Shown piece by piece: positions 6,059 to 13,947 of a DNA stretch of 37,470 nt. Positions within the stretch are counted from its first letter, which is position 1, and the number at the start of each line of letters is the position of its first letter. The notes below the pieces were generated by a model, which saw only the letters and a list, made by a program, of their open reading frames with translations, did not search any database and had not been told where the DNA came from. Both the position numbers and the translations under genes were made by a program. The DNA is from Candidatus Omnitrophota bacterium (GTDB lineage Bacteria > Omnitrophota > Gorgyraeia > Zapsychrales > JANLHA01), in assembly GCA_017995055.1 (NCBI GenBank), contig JAGOJP010000008.1, positions 1 through 37,470 on the forward strand. Direction: 5' to 3'.

Positions 6059-7474
6059 TTATGTTTTTCGCAGGTGGGAGGGCAGGATGCGTTCCATTTG
6101 GCGGTATTTCGTGATTGTTCGGCGGGCGATCATCGTGCCCGTTTGAGAGAAAATTTTCTGGATTTCAGAGTCAGACAAAGGCGAGGATTTATTCTCATTC
6201 GCGATTAGCTCTTTGATTTGTTCTTTAATCGTCCGGTTGGAAACGGTGTTCTCGGGTTCCCCGGACGATTTTTGAGTGGGCTTCCCGACGGACTGGGAAA
6301 AGAAATATTTAAAAGGGAAAAGCCCTTGAGGAGTGTACATATATTTATTATGAATCGCCCGGCTTATGGTGGATTCGTTGCGGTTGAGCGCTTCGGCAAC
6401 ATCTTTGAGGGTCATTGGGGTCAGGCCGGAATTCCCGTTCTTGAAGAATTTTTCTTGATGATTAAGAATGTGTTCTGCGATGGCCCGGATTGTTTGCCCG
6501 CGTTGTTCAATGCTTTTAATGAAAATAACGGCATTTTGGAGCTGTTCCCGGATGAATTTCTTTTCGGGGGCCGAAAGATTCCCCTGGCGTATTAAAGCTT
6601 TGTATTTCTGGTTGATCCTTAAGGGCGGCAGGCCGTCTTTATTGATTTGAACGGATAGTTTTTCGTCTTCTGTGCGGATGACTGTTACATCGGGTTTAAT
6701 ATAAATGCTTTCCCGGATGGGGCGGTAGTTGCGTGCCGGGCGGGGATCCAAAGACGCGATGACCCGTGCGGCGGCCTTAACGTTATCAATGGGAACTTTA
6801 AGTTTCTTGGCTATTTCCGCGAATTTTTTCCTTCCGAGCTCTTGGAGGCATTCCCGGACGAGGCGTGAGGCAAGTTCTGTTTCTCTCGGGGGCAGGACGG
6901 CCAACTGCAGCAGCAGGCATTCCTGAATATCCCGGGCGGCAACCCCGGGAGGATCAAAGCGCTGGATAACGCTCAGGATATGTTCCACGATGCTAATCTC
7001 CTCGATCGCAAGGGTTGCGGCGATTTCTTCGCAGCTTAAGGTGAGATACCCATCTTCATTCAGGTTCCCTATTATAAATTCGCCGATTTTTAAATGCAGG
7101 GGGGCTGAAACATCAATATGGAGTTGGCGGGACATTTTTTCTTCCAGCGTGTCGTGCTGTTTCAAAGGCTTTTCATCTGGCGGGTCATTGTAAAAGTTCC
7201 CGTTGAAAAATGGCTCATCCGGACTTTCAATCAATTGATTCAGCGTCCGGTCCATGGGAGTTTCGCTGTCGTGTTCCTCTTCCTGGCGTTTTAGAAGCAT
7301 GTCCTCATCGATTTCCAGAAGAGGGTTATTCTGGAGCTCCAGCTCAATGGTCTGATGGAGATCCATAAGAGGCAGTAACAGCACCTCAATGGACTGCTGC
7401 ATGGATGGAGCCAGAATTTGTTTTTGGATTTGGATTGTAGATAATTTCATGCTCATACGCAAGAAGTATACCAT
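6059..7474 (-). CDS. rpoN: RNA polymerase sigma-54 factor
   Basis: This 471-residue protein has a complete sigma-54 layout. Region I is the glutamine/leucine-rich activator-interacting segment (QIQKQILAPSMQQSIEVLLL). An acidic region II follows (about 57-100), then the core-binding domain (VAARDIQECLLLQL; PRPARNY), the helix-turn-helix (LKDVAEALNRNESTISRAI) and the C-terminal RpoN box ARRTITKYRQ (residues 450-459; consensus ARRTVAKYRE), which reads the -24 element. No good Shine-Dalgarno marks a start; MSMKLS at 7456 or MKLS at 7450 is more likely than 7474. Sigma-54 needs an AAA+ enhancer-binding protein, which is not encoded here. It lies divergent to the EPS operon, which begins with a sigma-54-type promoter. 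Confidence 0.97.
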   Translation of the reverse strand: MVYFLRMSMKLSTIQIQKQILAPSMQQSIEVLLLPLMDLHQTIELELQNNPLLEIDEDMLLKRQEEEHDSETPMDRTLNQLIESPDEPFFNGNFYNDPPDEKPLKQHDTLEEKMSRQLHIDVSAPLHLKIGEFIIGNLNEDGYLTLSCEEIAATLAIEEISIVEHILSVIQRFDPPGVAARDIQECLLLQLAVLPPRETELASRLVRECLQELGRKKFAEIAKKLKVPIDNVKAAARVIASLDPRPARNYRPIRESIYIKPDVTVIRTEDEKLSVQINKDGLPPLRINQKYKALIRQGNLSAPEKKFIREQLQNAVIFIKSIEQRGQTIRAIAEHILNHQEKFFKNGNSGLTPMTLKDVAEALNRNESTISRAIHNKYMYTPQGLFPFKYFFSQSVGKPTQKSSGEPENTVSNRTIKEQIKELIANENKSSPLSDSEIQKIFSQTGTMIARRTITKYRQMERILPSHLRKT

Positions 7475-7787
7475 ACTAAAGATTTGTTACCAAATTATTT
7501 TAATTTAGTCACTAATCTATTATAAAACATAACTAAAAAGTTTGTTATTGTATAATATATGTATAAAATAGTAAAAAATGGTTTTGATAATTTTTTTGAA
7601 CGTTTTGTAAGGCTTTGTTGTTCTGCATGTTTCAGGTTTGTCCTGGTTTGTCATAGACAGGGATGTCTAATCTTTTAAACAATATCTTAGACCGGTTCAA
7701 TCTTTGAAAGAATATCCCCTGACCTTTTATGCTTAAGTTAAAGAACGTCAATCTGTTTTGTTTCTTGGAAATAATATAATCCTGCCA
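7475..7787. other. AT-rich divergent regulatory region between rpoN and the EPS operon
   Basis: About 310 bp without a credible gene. It holds TA-rich stretches that could supply the rpoN promoter on the minus strand (TATAAT-like boxes, not assignable with confidence). A small hairpin TAGACA-GGGA-TGTCTA (7654-7669) and the near-palindrome GACCGGTTC lie about 100-130 bp upstream of the sigma-54 site, where an activator could bind. No gene is called here; a minus-strand frame of 70 codons has no supporting features. Confidence 0.4.
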
Positions 7788-7803
7788 TGGCATAGTATTT
7801 GCT
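7788..7803 (+). promoter_or_regulatory. Sigma-54 (-24/-12) promoter heading the EPS operon
   Basis: TGGCATAGTATTTGCT fits the sigma-54 consensus TGGCAC-N5-TTGCW with one mismatch. The invariant GG (7789-7790) and GC (7801-7802) are exactly 10 bp apart. Transcription would start near 7814, about 68 nt before the regulator gene. No other promoter of similar quality precedes the operon, and rpoN is the divergent neighbour. Confidence 0.7.
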
Positions 7804-7881
7804 CTATCATTGGTATCAAACCTTGATTTAGAATCTATATCCACAAAGAGGAGTTGATATACTATGCAAGGAGGATTATCC

Positions 7882-8070
7882 GTGAAAAAGAGGATGACAA
7901 TTACGGAGGTAGCGGAGGTCGTGGGGATAAGCCCTAAAACTCTGGCACGTTGGGAAAAAGTCGGTAAGATCCGCCGGCCTAAGCGTGACTGGCGCGGGTG
8001 GCGGGTTTATGATGAGCAGGATATTCGGGAGATAAAAGATTTTCATGAAACCTTGTTTGAAGTTGAATAA
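7882..8070 (+). CDS. Small MerR-like helix-turn-helix regulator
   Basis: This 62-residue protein is essentially only a MerR-type winged helix-turn-helix: MTITEVAEVVGISPKTLARW, then IRRPKRDWRGWRVYDEQDI, where the wing arginines and the R-x-Y-x-x-x-D pattern are typical. There is no effector-binding or dimerisation domain. The start was set at GTG 7882 because AAGGAGG (7868-7874) lies 7 bases before it; the upstream ATG 7864 sits in front of that site. It is the first gene after the sigma-54 promoter and 27 bp before the export gene, so it probably autoregulates or tunes the EPS operon. Target sites are unknown. Confidence 0.8.
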   Translation: MKKRMTITEVAEVVGISPKTLARWEKVGKIRRPKRDWRGWRVYDEQDIREIKDFHETLFEVE

Positions 8071-8097
8071 CCTGTTTTTATCATAAGGAGATATATA

Positions 8098-8922
8098 ATG
8101 GATATTAAAAATTGTTTATCCTTGACCGCTTTGGCCGTGTCTATGCTGGTTGTAAGTCCTCAGGCTTTAGCGCAGAATTTTACAAATTGGAATCCTGATA
8201 GCGGCGCTCAGGAAGCGCCTGCCAAGCTGACAACCGAAGAAGAAAAAATCAATGATGTCCTGAACCGGGTTGCTGCGGACGGGAAGGCGGAAGAGTCGGC
8301 GGAAGCGGTGGAGGACATGCTCCCCGGGCAGGAAGGGAGCAGCCGCTATACCTTGGGCTCTACCGATGTGATTGATGTGAGCGTGATGCGCCACCCTGAA
8401 GTAAGCGGGCAGTATATGATTAACCAGGAAGGCAAGATCCAGTATGAGTTTGTCGGGGATATTAAAATCGCTGGCCTAACCAAAGATGAGGCGTCTCATC
8501 TGATCGCGGAAAGATTATCAGAATATATCATTTCTCCGGAAGTTTCTGTTAAAATAACAGGTTACAACAGCAAGGTGGTTTATGTCGTTGGGGAAGTGGG
8601 GCGGCCGGGGAAGATTTACATGCGCGGAGACACGATTTCAATCCGGGAAGCATTGATGCAGGCTGGGCTGCCGCAACTCACCGGAGTCACCCGTAAAAGC
8701 CGGCTTATTACTCCGTCGGAATCAGGGAAAGCGGATGTCCGGAAAGTCGATGTGTACGCGCTTTTGTATGAAGGGGATTTAAGGGAGAATCTTGAGATGA
8801 AGCCGGGTGACGTGATTTATATCCCGGCGACGTTCCTGACAAAGGCGATGCGGGCGATCCAGCCGGTCGCGGCGCCGATCGGAACCGCAGCCGGCACCGG
8901 GCGCACGGTGACCGGGTTTTAA
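8098..8922 (+). CDS. Polysaccharide export protein (Wza/OtnA-like, Poly_export + SLBB)
   Basis: This 274-residue exported protein has a signal peptide (residues 1-25, cleavage after QALA). A Poly_export domain follows (YTLGSTDVIDVSV to about 160, including VSGQYMINQEGKI), then an SLBB ligand-binding domain (VYVVGEVGRPGKI to DVIYIPAT). In Wza these form the periplasmic vestibule of the outer-membrane export channel. Unlike Wza, there is no lipobox cysteine, and the protein lacks a clear C-terminal amphipathic helix for a pore, so it resembles the shorter export proteins of exosortase-type loci. The AAGGAG site lies just before the ATG. It is the first structural gene of the export machine, followed by the Wzz-like gene. 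Confidence 0.92.
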   Translation: MDIKNCLSLTALAVSMLVVSPQALAQNFTNWNPDSGAQEAPAKLTTEEEKINDVLNRVAADGKAEESAEAVEDMLPGQEGSSRYTLGSTDVIDVSVMRHPEVSGQYMINQEGKIQYEFVGDIKIAGLTKDEASHLIAERLSEYIISPEVSVKITGYNSKVVYVVGEVGRPGKIYMRGDTISIREALMQAGLPQLTGVTRKSRLITPSESGKADVRKVDVYALLYEGDLRENLEMKPGDVIYIPATFLTKAMRAIQPVAAPIGTAAGTGRTVTGF

Positions 8923-9014
8923 CACCGGCAACCGGCGTGTGCTGATTCCGCGAATCTGTGAGATGGATTAATAATATTTTCGCAACCGAGTATTAAAAAA
9001 TTAAGGAAGGGAAT

Positions 9015-10295
9015 ATGGCCGAATTGAACACAGATACAATGTCTTTCATGGCGTATTTAAAGATGTTTTTCCGCCGGAAAGAGCTGGTGATTATACCCAT
9101 GCTGTTGGGACTGTCTCTGGGAGTGTGCGCCGGGATTTTGTTGCCGAAGAAATTCCTGTCATCAACGGTTATTTTGGTCGAAGAGGGAAAAACCGATAAC
9201 CCGTTGTTCAGTGATCTGGCGGTTTCTTCCACGGTTCAGCAACGCATGAACACGATTAAGGAATCCATGCTCGGGTGGACCAGCCTGGTTGAACTGGTTA
9301 AGCGGCTTCATTTGGACAAAAACGTGAAGACCCGCCAGCAGTTTGAAGCCCTGATTTTGGGGATCCGGAAAGATATTATCATACGTCTCCGGGCCAACAA
9401 TATCCTCGAACTGGCATATGTCGGGTTGGACCCCGTTCAGACGCAGGCGGTCGTGCAGAATATTACGGATATTTTTATCGAACGTAACAAGAAAATCCAG
9501 ACCCAGGAAACGCAGGACGCGATCACGTTTATTGAACAGCAGCTTAAGATTTATAAAGGCAAGATTAAATCCGCTGAAATCGCCGAGCTGCAGGACCAGC
9601 TTGATGAGCTGCTCATCGATTCCACCGAGAGGCATCCTTTGGTCCGTCAGCTCCAGGAAAAGATGGACATTCAGAAAGCGGAGCTGGAGGCGGAAAATCT
9701 TCAATACACCAAGCCGGATAAGCTGGAGAAGGAAACAAGCAATCCTTTGATTTCCAGCATCAAGGCCGCGTTGGATAAAATGGAGGGCACGGCGGGCGCG
9801 CCCACCAAGAACGGAACCGCTGAGAACGATGAGCTCTATAAAATTATGCTTTTGAATACGGTGGCCGCCCGGGATGTGCGGGTGAACGAGCAGATTTATA
9901 ATATGCTTCTCCAGCGCATGGAAACGGCCAAAATCACCCAGAGCCTTCAGTTGTCAAAGGAAGGGACGAAATACACGATTCTGGATCCGCCCCGGGTGCC
10001 GTTGCAGCCGTTTCAGCCCAACCGGGTTCTGGTCGCGGTGATCGGCGCTATTTTAGGGGCGGCGCTGGGGATCGGCCTGGTATTTTTGCTGGAGTTCTTG
10101 GACAAATCTTTTATTGATGTGGAGGAAGCGAAAGACTTTCTCGGGGCTCCCCTTTTAGGGGCGATCTCTAAAATCGAAACAGAGGTTACGGTCCGGATGG
10201 AAAGAGAGAAGCAGATGTGGATGTACGCGGTGACGGTTCTGGGAAGCGTGATTTTGGTGATTGTTACGATAGCGGTTGAGAATTTTCTGAAATAA
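9015..10295 (+). CDS. Wzz/GumC-type polysaccharide chain-length determinant
   Basis: This 426-residue inner-membrane protein has an N-terminal transmembrane helix (about 26-47, LVIIPMLLGLSLGVCAGILL) and a long periplasmic coiled-coil part (about 165-240, rich in Glu/Lys/Gln). A proline-rich segment (DPPRVPLQPFQPN) precedes TM2 (VLVAVIGAILGAALGIGL). An extra C-terminal helix (about 402-424) is seen, as in exosortase-linked chain-length proteins. It lacks the cytoplasmic kinase domain, which is supplied in trans by the CpsD-like gene at 11617. It sets chain length by organising the polymerase and signalling with the kinase. Ribosome-binding site AAGGAAGGG. Confidence 0.92.
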   Translation: MAELNTDTMSFMAYLKMFFRRKELVIIPMLLGLSLGVCAGILLPKKFLSSTVILVEEGKTDNPLFSDLAVSSTVQQRMNTIKESMLGWTSLVELVKRLHLDKNVKTRQQFEALILGIRKDIIIRLRANNILELAYVGLDPVQTQAVVQNITDIFIERNKKIQTQETQDAITFIEQQLKIYKGKIKSAEIAELQDQLDELLIDSTERHPLVRQLQEKMDIQKAELEAENLQYTKPDKLEKETSNPLISSIKAALDKMEGTAGAPTKNGTAENDELYKIMLLNTVAARDVRVNEQIYNMLLQRMETAKITQSLQLSKEGTKYTILDPPRVPLQPFQPNRVLVAVIGAILGAALGIGLVFLLEFLDKSFIDVEEAKDFLGAPLLGAISKIETEVTVRMEREKQMWMYAVTVLGSVILVIVTIAVENFLK

Positions 10296-10356
10296 ATATG
10301 GCTCGTGAGTCGGCCGGGGCCCCGCGGAAGCCGGGGCGGGCCGGGGGTGAAAACGC

Positions 10357-11262
10357 ATGTACAAGAAACATTATGGATTTAAAGAGACGCCGTTTAATTT
10401 AACGCCGAATTCCAAATTTTTTTATGCCAGCGCGAAGCATACAGAGGCGATCAGCACGCTGGTTTACGCGATACGGGAGAGGAAGGGGTTCGTCGTCATT
10501 ACCGGCGATATCGGTTCGGGGAAGACGACCATCTGCCGGACGCTTTTAAACCAGCTGGACACCAAGACGGAGGTCGTCCTGGTTACGAACACCCATATCA
10601 GCGGCAAGGACCTCCTGACCACAATATTGGACGACCTGGATATTGAATATGTGCCGGGGTCGAAAGCCAAATTGTTGTCCCAGTTGAATTATTATTTAAT
10701 TGAACAGTTGCGCAGTGACCGGAACATCGTCCTGATTCTCGACGAGGCGCAAAATCTGGCGGCCTCGGTGCTTGAAGAAGTGCGCATGCTTTCGAATCTT
10801 GAGACGGAAAATGAAAAGCTGATCCAGATTATTTTTATCGGCCAGCCGGAACTGAAAAAGAAATTGGCTTTGGCGCGTCTGGAACAGCTGCGCCAGAGGA
10901 TCGCGGTTTTTTATCATTTGATCCCCTTGTCTTATAAAGAAACCAGGGAATATATTCTGCATCGGCTGAAGATCGCCAGTGAAAGCGACCGCCGGTATTT
11001 CAGCGACGAAGCTTTGGACCAGGTGTGGAAATATTCCAAAGGGGTGCCGCGGTTGGTGAATCAGATCTGCGATAGCGCCTTGCTGACCGGGTATATCGCG
11101 GGGGTCGAAGAGATTTCTGCGGAAATCATGCAGGAAGTGATCGCCGAGTCGCCCATGAACCAGATTTCTTCCGGCATGTCCCGGGCGCTGCAAAAACTTG
11201 ATCAGGTGGAACACGAAAAGTACGAGCGGGAAAGCTTGAATATAAAAATTCCGGAGATTTAA
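10357..11262 (+). CDS. ExeA-like AAA ATPase of exosortase/EPS loci
   Basis: This 301-residue cytoplasmic AAA protein has the N-terminal signature MYKKHYGFKETPFNLTP, typical of ExeA/GspA-type ATPases and their PEP-CTERM/EPS-locus relatives. Walker A is GDIGSGKTT (50-58) and Walker B is IVLILDEAQN (Asp129-Glu130). The sensor and lid region includes GQPELKKKL, RQRIAVFYHL and GVPRLVNQICD. The ATP site is complete. A GC-rich hairpin lies in the 61-bp gap upstream. Its position between the Wzz-like gene and the kinase matches the conserved order of exosortase-associated EPS operons; its molecular role there is not established. Confidence 0.9.
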   Translation: MYKKHYGFKETPFNLTPNSKFFYASAKHTEAISTLVYAIRERKGFVVITGDIGSGKTTICRTLLNQLDTKTEVVLVTNTHISGKDLLTTILDDLDIEYVPGSKAKLLSQLNYYLIEQLRSDRNIVLILDEAQNLAASVLEEVRMLSNLETENEKLIQIIFIGQPELKKKLALARLEQLRQRIAVFYHLIPLSYKETREYILHRLKIASESDRRYFSDEALDQVWKYSKGVPRLVNQICDSALLTGYIAGVEEISAEIMQEVIAESPMNQISSGMSRALQKLDQVEHEKYERESLNIKIPEI

Positions 11263-11265
11263 CGG

Positions 11266-11508
11266 ATGGTGGAACGGATAGAAAAACATAAAGCGCCGGC
11301 GGCCTCCCAGGCCACGGTATCCGGGGGATGGGGCCCCAGGACGGGCCGATGTCCTTCGGAGGACTCCATGGCTGTTCCCAAAAACACCTGGCTTGAAATG
11401 GCGTATCATGAGGGCTACCTGTCCCGGAAAAAGTTCCGGGAACTCAAAAAAAGATATGAAAAAGTTTATGCCCTGGTGACGCAAGGACGCAAGAGCGTTC
11501 TGTCCTAA
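11266..11508 (+). CDS. Small protein of unknown function
   Basis: The reading frame of 80 codons starts 3 bp after the ATPase stop. A better start may be ATG 11368, which has GGAGG (11358-11362) 5 bp upstream and yields a 46-residue basic helical peptide beginning MAVPKNTWLEMAYHEGYLSR. The first 34 residues are low in structure (proline, glycine) and look less protein-like. I do not recognise a family. Its place between the ATPase and the tyrosine kinase suggests a small accessory factor, but this is only context. Confidence 0.5.
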   Translation: MVERIEKHKAPAASQATVSGGWGPRTGRCPSEDSMAVPKNTWLEMAYHEGYLSRKKFRELKKRYEKVYALVTQGRKSVLS

Positions 11509-11616
11509 GCAGGGCGGCGGTATAAAGTCGGTTTAATATTATTGAGAGCATAATCTTGTTCCGGACGGGGCTCGTAAAGAATTCCGGGTCCGGCTCGATA
11601 GGAAAGGACAAAACAG

Positions 11617-12402
11617 ATGGGGAAATTAACAGAAGCCCTGAGAAAGGCGGCGGATGAACGGCTTGAGCGCATAGAAAAAATCAACAAGATCAAGACCCAT
11701 GACCGTCTGGTCATAAAGAAAATGGGGGATTCCAAAGTCGATCCGCGGCTTATAACTTATTTTGATCCCAAATCCCCGATATCAGAACAGTACAAGATCC
11801 TCCGGACGAATGTTTTGTCGCTGAATAAGATCAAAACCAATAAAGTCATTGTCATTACCAGCGCCATCAACATGGAAGGGAAAACCGTGACGACGCTGAA
11901 TTTGGCCATGACGATCGCCCAATCAGCTCAGCAGCCCAAAGTGCTTGTGATTGATGCGGACATGCGGCGGGGCCGGGTGGCCCGTTACCTGGGCGTGGAA
12001 CAGGATGTGGGGATGTCTGACATCTTGCAGGGCAAAGCGTCATTAGAAGATGTTGTGTTTAAGATTGATGTTGAGAACCTTAATTTTATCGCTTCCGGTC
12101 CGGTTCCGGAGAATCCTGCGGAACTTCTGGATTCTCAAAACATGAAAAATCTCCTGAATGATCTAAAACGTCAGTTTGATTATATTATTATCGACACCCC
12201 TCCCATTATCGCTGTGACGGATTCCGGGATTCTCGGCGCGCAGGTAGACGGGGTCATTATGGTGATTCAGGCCGGCCGCACTCAGCGGGGGATCATCAAA
12301 AGGGCTTCTGAGTTGCTCCACCAGTGCCATGCCAAGGTTTTGGGCCATGTGCTGACGAATATCGAGTATCATCTGCCGCAGTACATATATCGATATTTAT
12401 AA
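11617..12402 (+). CDS. CpsD/CapB-type bacterial tyrosine kinase
   Basis: This 261-residue cytoplasmic BY-kinase has Walker A INMEGKTVTT (84-93), Walker A' VLVIDADMRRG (109-119) and Walker B DYIIIDTPP (about 180). It ends in a tyrosine cluster, YHLPQYIYRYL, the autophosphorylation tail of this family. The N-terminal EQYKILRTNV motif is the usual oligomerisation and Wzz-contact segment. Cycling between phosphorylated and free states controls polymer length through the Wzz-like protein. The site AGGAAAGGA precedes the ATG. A gap of about 177 bp follows before the next gene, so a new transcript may begin there. Confidence 0.93.
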   Translation: MGKLTEALRKAADERLERIEKINKIKTHDRLVIKKMGDSKVDPRLITYFDPKSPISEQYKILRTNVLSLNKIKTNKVIVITSAINMEGKTVTTLNLAMTIAQSAQQPKVLVIDADMRRGRVARYLGVEQDVGMSDILQGKASLEDVVFKIDVENLNFIASGPVPENPAELLDSQNMKNLLNDLKRQFDYIIIDTPPIIAVTDSGILGAQVDGVIMVIQAGRTQRGIIKRASELLHQCHAKVLGHVLTNIEYHLPQYIYRYL

Positions 12403-12579
12403 TATTCCCAAAGTGTTAGGTTGGCACGTCTTTCTTAAATATTTAAAATATTAGTATAAATAATATTTTACTAAGAGTAAGCTAACAAACAGGTTCGGGG
12501 TTGACTGTCCTGGAAGAGAATCAGGTTTAATAAAAGATATTAAAAAAGTGTGCATATACGCGGGAAGGAGAATGTCATA
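12403..12579 (+). other. AT-rich intergenic region, possible internal promoter
   Basis: The largest gap inside the EPS locus. It is much more AT-rich than its surroundings, with TATAAA-like and AATATTT boxes and TTGACT (about 12500). TTGGCACG at 12421-12428 resembles a sigma-54 -24 element but has no GC at the -12 position. An internal promoter is plausible; I cannot fix it. Confidence 0.35.
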
Positions 12580-13524
12580 ATGGCGAAATTTTTGATTACC
12601 GGAGGAGCGGGTTTTATTGGGTCTAATATCGCCCAGAAGCTGCTCCAGGAGGGGCATTACGTGCGGGTGCTGGATAATTTTTATTCCGGCAAGGAAGAAA
12701 ACCTGGCGTTCGCTCAGGGGCTGGGAAAAGACAGGTTTGAGTTGCAACGCGGGGACATCCGGGATAAGGAGGCCTGTGAAAGGGCGTGCCAGGGAATGGA
12801 TTATGTCACACACCAGGCGGCTTTAAGGTCGGTGCCGAAATCCATGTCAGATCCCGAGAGTTATAATGATGTTAATATTAACGGCATCCTCTACATGCTG
12901 CAGGCCGCGGCCAAACATAAAATTAAGCGTTTTGTTTTCGCTTCTTCGAGTTCGGTTTACGGGGACACTGATCAGTTCCCGGAACAGGAAAATTTTTACC
13001 CGCTTTTAATTTCCCCTTACGCGCTCAGCAAGCTGGCCGGAGAATATTATTGCCGGATTTTTTCGGAGAGTTTTGGGGTGGAAACCGCGTGTTTGAGATA
13101 TTTTAATGTTTTCGGCCCCCGGCAGGCGCTGGACGATGAATACGCGGTCGTGATCCCGAAATTTATCCACTGCATCCTGAATGATGAGCCGCCGCCTATT
13201 TTCGGAACAGGCAAGCAGTCCCGGGACTTTACGTTTATCGATAACGTGGTGTCAGCGAATATTCTGGCGGCCACGGTTCCCGGGATCAACCATGAAGTGT
13301 TTAACGTGGGCAATGGCGCGGATCACACGGTGCTGGATCTGGTCGCGGCGCTGAATAAGATTATCGGTAAGAATATCGAACCCAGGTTTTTGCCCGCAAG
13401 GCAGGGGGACGTGTTCCGCACGCTGGCCGACATTTCCAAAATCAAAGATAAGATCGGCTACCGGCCCCTTGTCGTGTTTGAAGAGGGCTTGCGGAAAACC
13501 GTGGCGTATTTTAAAAGTTTATAA
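12580..13524 (+). CDS. NAD-dependent UDP-sugar 4-epimerase (WbpP/GalE-like)
   Basis: This 314-residue extended short-chain dehydrogenase has the Rossmann motif GGAGFIG (8-14), catalytic Ser in SSSSVYG (122-128) and Y147-x3-K151 in YALSK. Substrate-side motifs LRYFNVFGPRQ, VIPKFI and SRDFTFIDNV are close to the WbpP-type UDP-N-acetylhexosamine 4-epimerases. The start is ATG 12580 with GGAAGGAG 9 bp upstream, rather than ATG 12550. It would supply a UDP-galacto-type sugar for the repeat unit; the exact substrate (UDP-GlcNAc, UDP-GlcNAcA or UDP-Glc) is not decided. Followed at 3 bp by the VanZ-like gene. Confidence 0.88.
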   Translation: MAKFLITGGAGFIGSNIAQKLLQEGHYVRVLDNFYSGKEENLAFAQGLGKDRFELQRGDIRDKEACERACQGMDYVTHQAALRSVPKSMSDPESYNDVNINGILYMLQAAAKHKIKRFVFASSSSVYGDTDQFPEQENFYPLLISPYALSKLAGEYYCRIFSESFGVETACLRYFNVFGPRQALDDEYAVVIPKFIHCILNDEPPPIFGTGKQSRDFTFIDNVVSANILAATVPGINHEVFNVGNGADHTVLDLVAALNKIIGKNIEPRFLPARQGDVFRTLADISKIKDKIGYRPLVVFEEGLRKTVAYFKSL

Positions 13525-13527
13525 GGC

Positions 13528-13944
13528 ATGGAAAAATCACGGCGTTTTTGGTTGGTGTTGACATTTTTTTACATGCTGGCCATCCTGTGGAGCTCAACGA
13601 TTCCCAGTTCATCTGATACGGACGGTTTTTCCAAAAGGGGGCTGGTGATGAATCTTTTGCATATCCCGGCGTATTCCCTCCTGACATATTTCTTCCTGCG
13701 GACAGCCTCCGCGGAGTGTGCGTCCACTCCCGGCTCTGGTGACGGTATCCCCGGGAGGACCACATTTATGATATCAGCTCTTGTCTTCACAGCCGCGGTG
13801 TGTTTCGGGATTTTTAATGAGTTTGTCCAGGCGCATGTCCCGGGCCGGGAATTCTCGATCGGGGACATGTTGAGAAACGCGCTGGGGGCGGGCCTGACCT
13901 TGTTTATTTTTAGGAATGGGGGAAGGTCAATAAATTCAGTATAA
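13528..13944 (+). CDS. VanZ-like membrane protein
   Basis: This 138-residue protein has about four hydrophobic segments (LVLTFFYMLAILW, LLHIPAYSLLTYFFL, MISALVFTAAVCFGI, and the C-terminal NALGAGLTLFIF). The VanZ-family pattern is present: W-S-S near the first helix, then FNEFVQAHVPGREFSIGDMLRNALG with the conserved Glu, Gln, PGR, Asp and Asn. VanZ-like proteins are often found in exosortase and EPS loci, where their role is unknown. It starts 3 bp after the epimerase gene and ends 3 bp before the pyruvyl transferase gene, so it is co-transcribed and probably coupled. Confidence 0.82.
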   Translation: MEKSRRFWLVLTFFYMLAILWSSTIPSSSDTDGFSKRGLVMNLLHIPAYSLLTYFFLRTASAECASTPGSGDGIPGRTTFMISALVFTAAVCFGIFNEFVQAHVPGREFSIGDMLRNALGAGLTLFIFRNGGRSINSV

Positions 13945-13947
13945 GAT

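Noticed and set aside
5773-6114. Plus-strand frame of 113 codons
   Set aside because: It has no ribosome-binding site or recognisable domain, runs over a promoter, stems and a terminator, and ends inside the antisense of rpoN.
7632-7844. Minus-strand frame of 70 codons between rpoN and the EPS operon
   Set aside because: It covers the sigma-54 promoter and has no start signal or homology I can see.
10696-11484. Minus-strand frame of 262 codons
   Set aside because: Shadow of the ExeA-like ATPase; it is rich in Phe, His and Arg and has no domain.
12421-12436. TTGGCACGTCTTTCTT as a sigma-54 promoter before the epimerase gene
   Set aside because: The -24 part is good, but the position for the invariant GC of the -12 element reads TT.
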